Below, piece after piece: positions 37,251 through 48,235 of a stretch of DNA of 64,000 nt. The position numbers and the translations under genes were made by a program. Within the stretch, counting starts at the first letter, position 1. Every line of letters begins with the position of its first letter. The stretch comes from Adiantum capillus-veneris (taxonomy: Eukaryota > Streptophyta > Polypodiopsida > Polypodiales > Pteridaceae): the NCBI GenBank assembly GCA_014529385.2, contig CM043959.1, forward strand, positions 88,885,529-88,949,528, read 5' to 3'. Under the pieces are notes generated by a model. It was not told the origin of the DNA, ran no database searches, and worked only from the letters and a program-made list of their open reading frames with translations.

Positions 37251-39240
37251 CTTATGGTCCTAGATTTAGCCAAGTGGTCAACACATATAGGACCAAGTGC
37301 ACACTGTGCCACAAAACTTGGCCACCACTTCACTTGCCAAAGTTTAGGCCACATGGTCAATCCTAACTTTCCAATGTTCTTATTATGTCACCTTTTGCCT
37401 CGTGGAAAACCTAGGCTTGTTTTCACATACTCAGGCACTTCAAGCCACAATAAATTGTCATTACTCTTCGACAACCCTTTTGTTCAAGTCTTTGAAAAAA
37501 CATTGTTTAAGGCCACCCTAAACCATTTTCATTTAGGGGTGTCTAAAACTAGCTTTTTGGCAATTCGAGAAGAAAATGGTCAAAGTTTTATACTTAGTTT
37601 TAACCACTTGACCAATTCAAATATTGGAAAGCAAGGTCTTGTAATACTTTTCTTTGGACATCACACATTAAAACTAGGTCCCTCACTTGTCCAAGCTATG
37701 CTCTAATACAATAAAGGGCTTTTGGTTTCAAGATGCACCACTTTCCCAACCTTGATTCCATTAAAGAAGCTAGCTCTACTTAGACATTTAATAGCAAGGT
37801 CTTGCAGCAGTTCAGATTGAACATTTTCCATGGCAGCTAGGTCCACCACTTATCTAATCTATGCTCTAATAGAGTAAGGGGGTTTTGGTTTCAAGATCCA
37901 CCACTTGTCCAAACTTGATTTGGGAAGCAAGGTCCTATAATAGTTTGCTTTGGACATTCACCATTACAACTAAGTCCACCACTTCTCCAGCTATGTTCTA
38001 ATACACTAAGGAGGTTTTGGTTTCAAGGAGAACCACTTGTACGACTCTGTTTTTGGAAGTAAGGTCTTTACATAGTTCACCTTGGACCTTGGACATTGGA
38101 TACTACAACTAAGCCCACCACTTGTCCAAGATATCCTCTATATATAGCCAAAGGGTTTGGGTTTCAAGATTCACCACTTTTCCAACCTTTCTTCCATTAA
38201 AGAAAGGAGGGGCTTTATAACTAGGTCCACCACTTGTCCAAGCTATGCTCTGATATAGAAAGGGGATTTTGGTTTCAAGGTCCACCACGTGTTCAACTTT
38301 GCAAGACTCAAGGGATACTTGGACATTGGAAAGCATAGTCCTATAGTAGTTGATAGGTGGCAGTGGGTATTACAACTAGGTCCAACCTATGCTCTCATAT
38401 AGCAAAGAGGCTTTGCTTTCAAGGTCCACCACTTGTCCAACCTTGCTTCCATTAAAGAAATGAGGGGCTACGTAAACATTGGCAAGCAAGGTAGCAAGGT
38501 CCTAAGGTGTTTCACCTTGGATATTGGGCATTATAACTAGGTCCACCACTTGTCCAAGCTATGCTCTGATAAAGAAAGGGGATTTTCGTTTCAAGGTCCA
38601 CCATGTGTTCAACCTTTCTAATATAGAAAGGGGATTTTCGTTTCAAGGTCCACCACGTGTTCAACCTTGAAAGACTCAAGGGATACTTGGACATTGGAAA
38701 GCATAGTCCTATAGTAGTTGATAGGTGGCAGTGGGTATTAAAACTAGGTCCAACCTATGCTCTTATATAGCAAAGAGGCTTTGGTTTCAAGGTCCACCAC
38801 TTGTCCAACCTTACTTCCATTAAAGAAATGAGGGGCTACGTAAACATTGGCAAGCAAGGTAGCAAAGTCCTAAGGTATTTCACCTTGGATATTGGGCATT
38901 ATAACTAGGTCCACCACTTGTCCAAGCTATGCTCTGATATAGAAAGGGGATTTTTGTTTCAAGGTCCACCACGTGTTCAACCTTGAAAGACTCAAGGGAA
39001 AGACTCAAGGGATACTTGGACATTGGAAAGCATAGTCCTATAGTAGTTGATAGGTGGCAGTGGGTATTACAACTAGGTCCACCACTTGTCCAACCTATGC
39101 TCTCATATAGCAAAGAGGCTTTGGTTTCAAGGTCCACCACTTGTCCAACCTTGCTTCCATTAATATAGCAAGGAGGATTTGGTCTCAAGGTTCACCACTT
39201 GTCCAACCTATGCAAACCTTTTTCATGTTGTAGCATGATT
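37251..39240 (-). repeat. right block of motif repeats (~360-bp diverged units)
   Basis: Motif copies in the reverse orientation (GGTCCACCACTTGTCCAAC) sit in repeated units that also contain TTTGGTTTCAAGGTCCACC, TATGCTCT and CCTTGCTTCCATTAAAG. Clear duplicates lie around 38340-38700 and 38690-39070. Confidence 0.85.
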
Positions 39241-39302
39241 TTTGGTTTGAAGAGTATTTTATTATAACTATGGATTTAACAATGTAATCTTTTTACTTAT
39301 AG

Positions 39303-42300
39303 GATGGACTTCGAATCTGGGGAGAAAGTACATATGATACTTGACAATGAAATCGTTGGTATTGGTTGTGTGTGTAGAACAGATCCAGATTCCACTTGTG
39401 GTGGTACAAAGATAGGGCTGGGAAATGTCTCCATACTAGTGGAGGAATGCTTGAAGGATGTGGTCCTACCTTTTCCTACAATGGATACTTCATCTCTCCA
39501 AGGCTCATTATGGAGTGCTGTTCGATGGTCAAAGCTTCTTTTGCAATCTTTTGTATTAAATGGTAACTTAATTGATCCACACGAAAGCTACAATGGTGAT
39601 GAAGAACATGATCATTCTGATCCTCTAGTTACAGATGCAATACCTATGACAAGCCCAGAATTTGAAGCAATGATTCGAGAGTCTTGGAGAAATCAGAGGG
39701 TCCTTTTAAAAGATGACACAATGATGCAAACCATGAATGAAGGGACCATCTTATATGTATTTCCACATGATTATGTCAACTTTCAGGAACTTGGTCCTGA
39801 TTGTGTGGGTGTGGGTGTTGAAAGAGAAAATGCAAGCATTGATGATGTGGTTGAAGTGGGTAGCATCACTTTGCTAAAGTGGCCCAGCAAGTAGACAACA
39901 ATGTTGAATGGGAGCCCATTACAACGCCTTGTTCCTGTTGATGGCATGCATGCTACATATGAGGATGTATCCAACGATGGCAATGTTGGAAAAAAACTTG
40001 ATGGGAGTAATGTTGTCCAGTTGTCAAGGAAGAGACGATACACTTTCATGAACAGGACTCAAAAATCAAAAGCAGTACCAGCTTCGACTTTTTACCTTTC
40101 AAACAATCAATTCAAAGGGTATCATGCATTGATTGTTGTGCACAAAAATGCTGCCAATTTGCAGATCGTGATATGGTGACAAGGTTACGACAACAATTTT
40201 GGGGAGAGTCTCAAAAATCACGCACTAATTATGTTTATGATGTTCTTTCTATATGTTATCAGAAAGATGAGAAGTCACGATACCAATTCAGGCTAAATGG
40301 CTCTATTGTTTGTTGTAGAGCATGGTATGAGGTACATGGAATACCAAAGACATCATTTTATCGATACAAGGAGAACTTTGAAAATGGTGTGCGCCAATAT
40401 GTACATGGGAACACATGTACATTGAGAAGGGGACTTCAACATACTAGTTTAGCAAGAGCACTACTAAATGAGTTTGTGGAAAACAACTCTGAGAAGATGC
40501 CACATAGAAGTAGAACACTGCTAGATGGCTCAAGAGAGACTCAATTGGTGATTCCATCAACATACAAACAAGTGGATATTTTATGTGAAATCAACACGAC
40601 ACTTGACCAAATAGGCTATGAGAAGAAGCTATCCCAATGTTCTTTTGGTAGAATTTGGAACAAAGAGTACCCACATGTCACTTTAACAAAGACGAGTGAG
40701 TTCTCTAAGTGCAATATTTGTAGCTCAATCAAGGCAAGGTTAGAAGCTAAACCTTCTCTTGAAGAGAGAGCTCTTCTCTTGAGGGAGAGAGAAGTTCACA
40801 TGGCACAACAAAAGAGTTGCAGAAGCCTATATTATGCATGGCGCACGTATTCAGAAACTCAACCACAAAAATATGTATGCATAATCCATGATAAGATGGA
40901 TCAAAAGAAGACTGCCATTCCTAGATTACGCATTGTTCCCAAGGGTGTGGATTCAGGATATAATCTGCAGGTGGCATTGATTGGCATGATCACTCATGGA
41001 CATGGAGAAGGTCATTACGGACACTTTGTCTTGAATGGTTTGTGGCCAGCTGATCCAAATCTTACAATTGGCTCAATTGCTAATTGTTTACATAACCTCG
41101 AGAGGATAGATAAGCATCCTCTTGGTGATCTAGTAACAAATGGACTTCCAAGGAGCAATATTTCACTACTACATGCTTTGAACTCAAGGGATGCTTTGGA
41201 CTACCATAACTTGAGTGATGGAAAAGAGCCCATTGTGCAGTCGTCAAAAATTGCAGAAGAGGAATTGGGGTAAACATTTCGCAGATTGCCAGAGAACTTG
41301 TTGTTACAATTGGATAATTGTGCAGGGGAAAACAAAAATCGATACTTATTTGCCTATTTGTCAATGCTTGTTGCAAGGGGTTTTTTCAAAACCATCCAGC
41401 TGGGATTTTTAATGGTTGGGCATACACATGAGGACATAGACGCCATGTTTAGTAGGTTTTCAGAGAAGTTGAGAGTTACACAAACCTATACTTTGCCACA
41501 TTTGATGGATACATTACGAAACAGCTCATCTTCATCTCCAGCTCCATTTTTTCTCACAAAGATCCCCGATTTCAAGCAATATTGTGATGGCTATCTTTGT
41601 GATGGACAAGACATACTTGTTGGACATTCCAAACCGCTTCAGTTCAGGTTCTTTATGCAGGATGAGACACCAATGATGCAATATAAGGCACATGTAGGTG
41701 TATCAAGTTGGAGTGGAAGTATTCGCCTTTGGAAAACAGACACAGAAGGCAAGCCAATGTTACCACATGGAGATCCACCTCTAGTACAAATGGCGGAGTA
41801 TGTCAAGGCCCACAAAGAAGTCATTTTGGGGCTAAAGAACTATATAAAATTTTGGAAAAATTTAGGGAATGGTTCAAGTATTCCGCGATATTATAGACCC
41901 GTGATAGATTATTGGAGTAAGGTAATTGAAGAGATTGGAAAAGCAATCATATCAGAGGGAGTCTTGTATGAAATGTTTTGGCCAAAAACTCAAGAATATT
42001 CTCACCTACAAAGCACTACAATGAATTTGCAACAAGGAGCAGAAAGATTCCTAGGCCTTGAAGAGTTGAACGATCATTTTTGTGGGCCTCAACGAGATAG
42101 GCCAAGGGAAGAGTTTGACCCTATGTCTGATGTGCACCAAGGTGACTTTCTTATGCTTGTTCCGAGTGACACAGAAATCTATCCAGTGTGGCTTGCAATG
42201 GCTTTATCTGACATTGATAATGAGCCTACATCACCAAACTACAGAAAACTCTTGATTCAATATTGGGCACCTTGCGCGAGAAAAAGTGGGATGACAGATA

Positions 42301-42530
42301 CTCAAGCTTACAGTAATTGTTGGAAGGGTTATTGGGCTGTCAACTATAAGGACCCACAAGTGTGGGAAACTATAGATGCAATTGTTTGGTCCTGGAGACC
42401 CAACAAAGAAGGACCATTTTCTAGAATAAAGATTCCAGAAAGACATGCTCTAAAAGCCAAAGAAGGCCTCACTCGTGCACATCAGCCACACTTGGATCAA
42501 AGTTCAGATATGGTATCAAATGTGGAGTAG
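39303..42530 (+). pseudogene. transposase-like gene of the giant element (in-frame stops, one frame change)
   Basis: The exon starts after TTTTTACTTATAG; ATG is at 39304. Frame 1 is open to TAG (39892-39894) and continues in register to about 40100. A frame change then leads to CIDCCAQKCCQFADRDMV, a Cys-rich, probably zinc-binding stretch, and a long frame. That frame is interrupted only by TAA (41271-41273) before running to the stop at 42530. Candidate catalytic acidic residues are IIHDKMDQKK (~40881), LQLDNCAGENKN (~41304) and GHTHEDID (41418-41441), a D-D-E-like spacing. This pattern also occurs in a widespread but poorly characterised eukaryotic family. The C terminus (~42120-42420: GDFLMLVPSD, VWLAMALSD, YWAVNYKD) resembles a BAH or other barrel-like reader. 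The stop is 276 bases inside the right inverted repeat, and it is the only transposase candidate in the element. Confidence 0.75.
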
Positions 42531-42806
42531 AATTATGTGGAGCTTCTATTGTGACTATACTAGTCAATTTGTAAACAAAATCTTTTTTGTATCTTCCTTT
42601 GATTTATGTAATTTATAGTTATTATTCAAATCCATGTGTTGTACATCCTCTTGACTTTTGGTGTTTATCAACACCACAATCCTATGAGATTTTCACTTTA
42701 TTTACGAGCCACACACCTCAATTTTTCCCACTTTAAGTGGAAAATTCCCAAATTACATGAATTCGGTCGATTTGGAGATTCCCATAATGTGAGATTTTTA
42801 CCAAAA

Positions 42807-42822
42807 TACCTAATATGGTCTT
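42807..42822 (-). repeat. right terminal inverted repeat (16 bp)
   Basis: The exact reverse complement of the left terminus. Confidence 0.93.
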
Positions 42823-42827
42823 TGAGT
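42823..42827. repeat. target-site duplication TGAGT, right
   Basis: Abuts the right inverted repeat. Confidence 0.9.
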
Positions 42828-43368
42828 AGCTATGCATAGCTTATGTCGCTAAGATTCTAATGACTACTTTCACACAAAAAACAGACATCATTTGATATAC
42901 TTATAGCCGCAATTAGATCGTAGATGCGTTAGCGCTTTTGCTCCACTTCACAAGGAATGCTTGGCATTGTCGCGTAGCTCTTGCCGAGGCTTGTATGATG
43001 GTGAAGTCGGTTCTACAATGTGATGAACGAGCCGGGTGTAGCATGAGGATGAAGCTCACGCTCACTCCCTTTCTCTCTCACACACAGTAGATGGCAATGT
43101 TAAACTTATGTTTAAGTTGTTACAAAAGTGACCTAGGTACCTTATATACTAAGACTACCTTAAGTTAACCAAAATTAGACTTTGAGGGGTCAAATGGCTT
43201 GGTATTTACAATCTGGAAGTGCCATTGCACCCCAACTTCTACAACTAGACTACCTACTTATTACAATTGATGTTTCTAACCATAATACACAAAACTTCAT
43301 AACTCTCAGAGAATAAGGCTTTGATACAGAAATTGAGTTATGTCGTGCTATTGACGTAGCGGCCAACA
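42828..43368 (-). repeat. 5' LTR, right fragment
   Basis: Continues the LTR from where 12783-13197 stops (AGCTATGCATAGC against ACCTATGCGTAGC in the intact LTR) and ends CCAACA before the ATGCT duplication. Confidence 0.88.
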
Positions 43369-43373
43369 ATGCT
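43369..43373. repeat. target-site duplication ATGCT, right copy
   Basis: Pairs with 8183-8187. Confidence 0.85.
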
Positions 43374-44179
43374 TAAGAACATAATACCCAATGTGGTTGC
43401 CAATCTACATGATGCCTACTCATGAATGTTTTATTCTTTCAAAATACTAAAGTGCAAAAGGTAAAGTTAATTAACACTAGCTTCTCAAAGTGAAGTGCAA
43501 TTTTTAGCTCAAGTAGGTTGCATGTGTGTGTAACTAGACAATTTTTGCAATTTCATCCCATGGGAATCTCAAGGCAATTTGTTGAGAATTCAACTTTCAT
43601 GTTGTTATGCTGCCAAAATATTGACGACTAACGAACGCATATATTGAATTGTTCAAATTGTGTACAATTGCTTGATTATGCTTTTAGATGCTTGATGGAG
43701 TGTGCATGAGCGCATGTTAATTTTTCTCATAGACGGTTTGGTGCTTGACAACAAATTGCACTTGAATGTGTGTAATGATGAATTTTAATGCACTAACACC
43801 TTTTAGATTCGCACAACAAGAGTAGATTTAGATTCGCACAACAAGAGTAGATTGGCCTTGAAGGTCATAGAAGCACTAATGGATCATTTCAAAGGCTAGC
43901 TTAATTGACGACCTATTTTTCAATCTATTTTGGAAGCCATTTGACTAATTTTTGGCAATTTTGAGTTTTCTTTTGTTTTTGCAAATTAAATCTTTTCATG
44001 GAATTAAAAAAGAAAAGCTTTCTGACCCCCCTCCCCTATCTCCACGTTCCGCTACATTGAACCTGTTTGTATCATTAACCACCGTGCATTTGTACCTCTT
44101 TGCTCATCTACTTTAGTTCTTTCCTAGTGAGCCTCTTCACACACTCCACAAAAAAAGAAAGTTAACACACGCACGCGTG
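43374..44179. other. AT-rich spacer, no gene seen
   Basis: It joins to the sequence left of 8183 if the nested insertion is removed. A 21-base direct duplication around GATTCGCACAACAAGAGTA lies at about 43806-43850. Confidence 0.6.
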
Positions 44180-46175
44180 CACACACACACATGTTTACCT
44201 ATACACTAGTTTGATTATATATATAGAAAAAAAAAAGCATGTATTTTTTTACACAAATCCCTTGTGGAAATACTTTTTGGAAAAGGAATTAGTTGAAAAA
44301 TGGGGGGTTAACCTTCTTCCTCCCAAACACCACATGGGAACCCACCCCTTGGGGGATTTTTTGAGGTAGCTACTCTCGTTACCTTATACCTCACGCCCGC
44401 TAGCACTGTCTGTCTCACTTAACTACACTGTCTGTCTCACTTAACTACACTGTAGTGCGTATGATACCCCTTGCACGGGGTCTCTCTCCCCCTCAACTCC
44501 CCGTATGTAAGCAGGAGTGGCCATAGAGGCAGCTTAGGAAGCAATAGTTACTGAGTACTTGATCGTGGGCGTCTTCACCTTGAACTTTCCCGGAGGCGCT
44601 ATATAAGGTGAGGGTGTTCTGGCCCCTCACATAGTCTATGAGTTTATTTTCCTCTACGTGTGTTTTTCAAGGAGAGGTGTGAGGTCTTTTTTGATACTAA
44701 GTAGCTATGGAAGTTGTTAAGCTACCATCTCAGGTTGGTACTCACCTTGATACCTTGATGAGATGCGTTTTTTTTGCTAAAACGGGCAGTTACCAACCTA
44801 GTTTTTTTTACTTTTTGATTTTTTTGAGACTGCATAAGTAGGCAATTAAAGATGGCTTCAAATACATTGATGATCATACTGAGTACTGTTTGGTTTTTTT
44901 GCCATTGTAGGGGAATCAGTTTCTGCCTTTTTTAGCTTGTACAGTGCCTGTAAATCATTTTTTGATAATTATTTTTGATGAATCATATAAGTGGTGCTTG
45001 ATGTGGCAATATTTGGACAAGAAAATGGGGGATCTTATACGAGATAATGTCATTTGTCTGCCCTAGTATCGGGGCTATTCTTCACTTTATCAAATACATG
45101 GAAATTTTTGCATACTACTCGTAGTGTGAAGGGGCTTTGTTTCTTTTGAGCAAAAGGTTGGGTTTCTTTTAGCTTGAACAATGCTTGTAACTCATTTTAG
45201 ATGGTATGGTAACCAATGCACAACCAATATAGTGGTGCTTTAATGTGGCGGACATTGAAAAATGGGGGACCTTATACTTGATACTGCCATTTTTTTTGCC
45301 TTGATTCGGGGCTACTGAGATTTTGTATCAGATGCATGGAAATTTTTTCATACTACTGCGTAGTGTAAAGGGGTTTTACCTCCCTCATGCCACAGTTGGG
45401 ATTGCTACACTTACAAAGGATCCCGCATTGTAAGTTATATCACATATAGTTGACAGCACTGGTAACATATATGGGTTTTTTCTCCTTACTCATCTTCTTA
45501 ACTTGGGCTACACTTACAAAGGATCCCGCATAGTAAGTTATATCGCATGAAGTTGACAGCACTAGTAACATATAGGGTTTTTTCTCCTTACTAATCTTCT
45601 TAAGTTGGGCTCTTTTAGTGCGTTTTTTTCATACAAACTTTGGTAGGATGACAGTTGTAAATGAATATGAGATTGTTGATTCGGCTTGACAAAAGCCGAG
45701 AGGTTTTTTTGGAAGGTATCTAGAGTTGGTATTGAGAAACACTTTATGGCTTCATAATAATTAGTTAAGCTAGTGAAATCGGAGCTCGACAAAATTGGTA
45801 AAGATGTTCTAGTATTGGTACATATCTCAAGTTGAATTGGACTCTTGGATCAAAAGGGGTAATGGCATTTTGATGAAAATGATATATATGTTAAATATCT
45901 ATTTAAAGGTCTTTTAAAACATTGGGCTATAAAGAAACCATACAATTACTGACATTTAAGGAGATAAATAAACTGTTTTTTCTAAAATGAACTAAAAGAC
46001 ATGAACATTTTTTGACATTGGTTTGAAGTTAAAAAGGGTTGTAAGTTGGACATCGATAATAACTGATATAGTCCATTGACACGTAATACACATCCAAGGA
46101 TAAGAATCTGTTCTCTTGTTTGGATGAATGCAGGTGAGGACTTTATCCTTTCTTGGAAATTTTTTTGGGCTTAAA
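44180..46175 (+). repeat. left long terminal repeat (pLTR) of the Penelope-like element
   Basis: It aligns along its length with 50202-52251 (for example ACACAAATCCCTTGTGG, GGGGGTTAACCTTCTTCC). Internal repeats: a 23-base tandem duplication near 44405-44452 found only in this copy; a ~220-base diverged duplication at ~44980-45390; and a ~105-base duplication (GCTACACTTACAAAGGATCC) at ~45395-45600. Confidence 0.85.
44596..44610 (+). promoter_or_regulatory. TATA-box-like site in the left pLTR
   Basis: GCTATATAAGGTGAG is kept as GCTATATAAGGTGAG in the right pLTR (about 50583-50597), inside an otherwise diverged stretch. It fits a promoter for the element. Confidence 0.5.
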
Positions 46176-46860
46176 GCTATTGTCATTCAGATAGTATACG
46201 TGCTCTTACCACTTGAAAAGTAATTATTATATCATTGTATACTAGAATGAGGCTTTATTCTCATATGCCATGTACAAAGATAATTCTAAGACTGAGTTGT
46301 TTTTGTACTAATTTTTACCTTTTCTATGAAGCCAGCTATCTTTTGAATGTCAAAATTCAATTTAGTCTTATTATATAAGTTAAAACAGCTACACACACGT
46401 CCTATACAAAAGGTTTTTTTAATTTTTTGGAAAAAATCGAGACGCTGGCTCTAGAGACTATTCTGAATCTTGGTTCTATACTTGGACCCACTGCCTTTAA
46501 TTCCTTGATTGGTTGGCTGGTGTTAGGTGGTCCTACATAGGCTAAGATTCTGTTTTCCTGCTCACGACTTTCATGGTCTCTGACCTTGCCGATTTAAGGA
46601 TGGCAGGCCCAGATTACTGGACTAATCGTATATATACTTTCTTTCAGGATCACAAACACTTTAAGTTGACAGCTAGCATAAGGGTAAACCACGACCAGAG
46701 AAACATACAAGGATTTTAGAACAAATTAGATTTTACCTAAAGGACCAGACTCCTAAAAATGCCCTAGCTGTTAGAACTAGACCTTTTTCGGCTAGACGGC
46801 CCAAACATTGTATTACATACTACCACAAGTAATCCATGACTTACTAACTACTTTTTCTTA
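46176..46860. other. body of the Penelope-like element upstream of the first coding segment
   Basis: AT-rich, no recognised feature; it ends at an acceptor-like TTTTTCTTATTGCAG at 46866. Confidence 0.5.
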
Positions 46861-46866
46861 TTGCAG

Positions 46867-47330
46867 ATCCTTGCTCTCTCACAAGGCTTGGAACTATCTT
46901 CTGAACCCCTTTCTATGGCTACCTCTCTTGTCCTCAGATGTATTGGCAGTCTTGATGCTTCTCAATCAATATATGATTCAGCTCTATCTTCTGACAAAAA
47001 AATTTCTATCTTACACATGTTGTCCTTTAATGATTGGGTCAAGATTCTAGCTACCTTGGATAAGGACTCCAAAGATGGGGTGAATATGATTTCTCAGTAC
47101 ATAGCCCAATTGCCTATTCTTTCTTTACAATATCAGTAAGAGCTTGCCTTATTTTCTTCTTTTGGAGCTGATCTATCTGCCTTTTTGAAAAAATTATGTG
47201 GGCTCAATCCATCTTTTATTAGTGCCCTTGTTGCCCCATCTATTCCTCAAACCGGTGGAATATTTACGACAGATATGAGAGCATCACTTGGGCTGTCAAG
47301 GAATTCCAAAACAATATGTGCTCCCTAAGT
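46867..47330 (+). pseudogene. 5' coding segment of the Penelope-like element
   Basis: After the acceptor-like site a plus-strand frame reads ILALSQGLELSSEPLSMATS, continues to TAA at 47137-47139, and is open in the same register for about 60 more codons (ELALFSSFGADLSAFLKKLC). I do not recognise a domain. It is taken as an N-terminal part of the element's protein because of position and strand. Confidence 0.4.
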
Positions 47331-48235
47331 GACTCTAACCTTTTAGAAATGGTTCCCAAGGTATCCGAGGTTTTTCCTTTCCTCCTTGTCAGACAGATTG
47401 AAATTTAATCCTTTAGTGTGGATCATCAGCTTTGGGTTCTTCCTAACAAAGATTTTTTGGCAGCTATTCTTAGCGAGACTTAGGTTTATTTGGCTAACCT
47501 TCCAGCTGCCACTATTGAGGACTGTGGACTCAAAATTATGAAAGGTGGCCAATTCTTAGACAAATGAGAACTCATAAAATCCCCTTTCAACCTCAACCTG
47601 ATAGACCACTCCAAGTGCTCATCTAGTACAGGTCTATACATACGAACGAAAGGGAACATGGATTTTTCTACAAGTAATCCTAATTTCTACATAGAATCCA
47701 TTTGGAATGTCTTTTGACCTTATATTAGATGTGATTATACATTTCTAGATCCTAAAGCCTCATGTGAATCCAACATTATGTGGTTTGACCATGCTATTGG
47801 TTTATCCTCAATCATTTGGACCAGCTCTTTCTTGAAATAGTGGTGGAATTTCATTTTTCTCTCTTATGCTCTTGGCTTGGTGGCCAGGCCAAACAATTGG
47901 TTATTGCTCAAATTGCTTTCAAAATTTTGTGTGGGCTTATGCTTGATGTCCTCAAAGAATTGAAAGTTGATGAACGTGGACCTATCTAACTACCTATGCA
48001 AATTACAAGGGTGTTAAGATTATCACCAGTCTTCTTAAACCTTGTATTGATGATGATAGTTCCCCCTCATTGAAAAGACCCAACTCTCTTGCCACTACCA
48101 ATTCTTCACTTCATTCCTGACTCCCAGCTCTTCCTCTAATTTTACTAGAGAAAAATCTCGTAGCTTTACTAGGGGAAAATGAAGGAATACCCCCATCAGG
48201 CACCTTCTTGACTTATGATCACTTATTATTGTGCA
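47331..48235. other. intervening body sequence, no clear coding
   Basis: Short frames only; it ends at an acceptor-like TTATTATTGTGCAG before the RT segments. Confidence 0.5.

Larger units (their letters stand above)
13198..42822. mobile_element. giant (29.6-kb) TIR DNA transposon with cargo genes
   Basis: Perfect 16-bp terminal inverted repeats (AAGACCATATTAGGTA) bound 29,625 bases. Each is flanked outside by TGAGT, and the intact sister LTR shows the same site with a single TGAGT and no insert, so the ends are established from sequence alone. Inside lie a transposase-like gene near the right end, five minus-strand cargo modules and many kilobases of a short repeated motif. A 5-bp duplication with these termini does not match the common plant superfamilies (hAT 8, Mutator ~9, CACTA 2-3, PIF 3, Mariner TA). 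I know no named family with this combination. Confidence 0.9.
8188..43368 (-). mobile_element. non-autonomous-looking LTR retroelement, interrupted by the giant TIR transposon
   Basis: Two direct repeats form its LTRs: 8188-9123, and a second copy split into 12783-13197 and 42828-43368. Both begin TGTTGCGGGAGCG and end CAACA, and the whole is bounded by ATGCT on both sides. The polypurine tract abuts the left LTR and the primer binding site abuts the right one, so the element reads on the minus strand with the split LTR as its 5' LTR. The internal part is only ~3.66 kb and has no reverse transcriptase, so this copy depended on enzymes supplied elsewhere. Confidence 0.88.

Noticed and set aside
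39892-41273. Nuclear U-to-C RNA editing that would restore stops to CAA, CAG or CGA
   Set aside because: Such editing is known in organelles of some ferns and hornworts, not in nuclear transcripts; ordinary mutation explains the stops.
41080-41376. Minus-strand frames opposite the transposase (also 39783-40049, 41639-41824 and 42231-42446)
   Set aside because: Shadow frames of the plus-strand gene, without motifs of their own.
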